From positions 1 to 30,555 of the forward strand of contig CAJNOQ010001539.1 in NCBI GenBank assembly GCA_905250885.1: 30,555 nt of DNA, written 5' to 3'. Of this stretch, positions 29,852 to 30,555 are shown in pieces (within the stretch, counting starts at the first letter, position 1; every line of letters starts with the position of its first letter). This DNA is from Didymodactylos carnosus (Eukaryota; Rotifera; Eurotatoria; Philodinida; Philodinidae). The position numbers and the translations under genes are program-made. The notes below the pieces were generated by a model. That model was not told the DNA's origin and did no database searches. It saw only the letters and a program-made list of their open reading frames with translations.

Positions 29852-30555
29852 GCACAGGACCGCCCAGTATTTATGTGCTAAAAGCCGGGAAGGTTTGACT
29901 ATATGCGATTGATAGTCCTACTAAAGGTATGTAAAGGTCCCCTAGAAAAATTATTTCGGACACGATTTTTCCTCGATCATAAGTTCTGAATTGAAGCGAT
30001 TTTAGGCTGTTAGAACAGGGAAATCCGACCTGACCGAATACTATCAAGCGTTCTCATACTGCTAGCTGCATAGAGCATACGAAGTTGCATATTTCTATCC
30101 GTAAATGAGATTTTCGACTTAACATTTCGAAAATATTTTTGACTGGAGGACCTTATCTGCATTAACAAATATCATTCACTTTATAGCGTGTTTGACGAGC
30201 TCAAAATCTAGCAAAACATATCTTTATTTGTAATCAAATGAAAGCGGTTTTCATGCTTGCTCGCATGACGTAAGAATGAAGTCTCTGGCACTTTTTACTT
30301 CTTCATGGCCAGCGTAGCTGTGAGACTCTGGCTCTTTCTGACCTTCTCCCTCGAAAACTACACGCCAGTTCTTCGAGATCTTGTTGCCCCACACACTACT
30401 CGACTAGTGTTACAAAAGGTACAGGGTAATGACTTTGATCAGGTGGTTTTTCTTGTGGCGGTGTCCTAAAAATCCCGTCAAAATCCTATTATCCTACTAG
30501 TTTCAGGAACGAGAAAATATCCTAAGTTGCTCATAAATACTGGACGGTCCTGTGC
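29852..30555. mobile_element. DNA transposon or MITE with GCACAGGACCG terminal inverted repeats, reaching the window end
   Basis: GCACAGGACCGCCCAGTATT at 29852 is matched inverted at the very end of the window (GCACAGGACCGTCCAGTATT read on minus from 30555), over about 28 bp with two or three mismatches. The 704-bp interior shows no transposase. The repeat could continue past the window, so the outer boundary and target duplication cannot be set. Tc1/mariner affinity is a guess. Confidence 0.65.

Noticed and set aside
1..30555. CRISPR array, rRNA genes, telomeric repeats
   Set aside because: Looked for and not seen; the tandem repeats present have no regular spacer structure and there is no TGTGGG-type array.

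Overview
The window looks like a gene-poor, AT-rich stretch of an animal genome, most probably a bdelloid rotifer. The animal assignment rests on an otopetrin-type channel gene with introns, a tetraspanin and a WAP-domain terminal exon. The bdelloid guess is an inference from short GT-AG introns (53, 65 and 73 nt), a bacterial-looking flavin oxidoreductase, and many small, decayed mobile elements and palindromes.

Layout. 97-650 (minus): part of an uncharacterised two-exon gene running off the left edge, with one homopolymer frameshift. 651-4640: no gene; a pyrimidine-rich repeat and a striking double hairpin at 4104-4202. 4642-10307 (minus): a two-exon FAD/NAD(P)-dependent oxidoreductase split by a 4,451-nt intron that holds a decayed Tc1/mariner-type transposon with ~258-bp inverted repeats (6081-7299) and two foldback elements (7436-7686, 8397-8632). 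10853-11344: a hAT-type MITE with an 8-bp target duplication. 11964-13658 (plus): a truncated copy, then an intact copy, of a two-membrane-segment protein gene. 16816-17487 (plus): an intronless tetraspanin-like gene. 17862-18466: a 605-bp near-perfect palindrome. 19440-21390 (plus): a Ty3/Gypsy-type retrotransposon fragment (zinc knuckle, protease, reverse transcriptase) with several frameshifts. 22381-23500: an AGGTC(C/A)-rich inverted element and a foldback MITE. 23779-24654 (plus): a small Lys/Glu-rich gene and a decayed coding-like tail. 25357-25458 (plus): a WAP-domain terminal exon. 25939-29272 (minus): five recognisable exons of an otopetrin-type proton channel, with one exon apparently missing or unrecognised. 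29852-30555: a DNA transposon whose right terminal repeat coincides with the window end.

The genes do not form a pathway or operon. They are independent loci (membrane channel, tetraspanin, a two-TM protein, a redox enzyme) separated by repeats. The most unusual feature is the density of inverted-repeat structures: about ten foldback or palindromic units in 30 kb, one dispersed repeat family occurring three times and once as the near-perfect palindrome. No rRNA, tRNA or CRISPR array was found.
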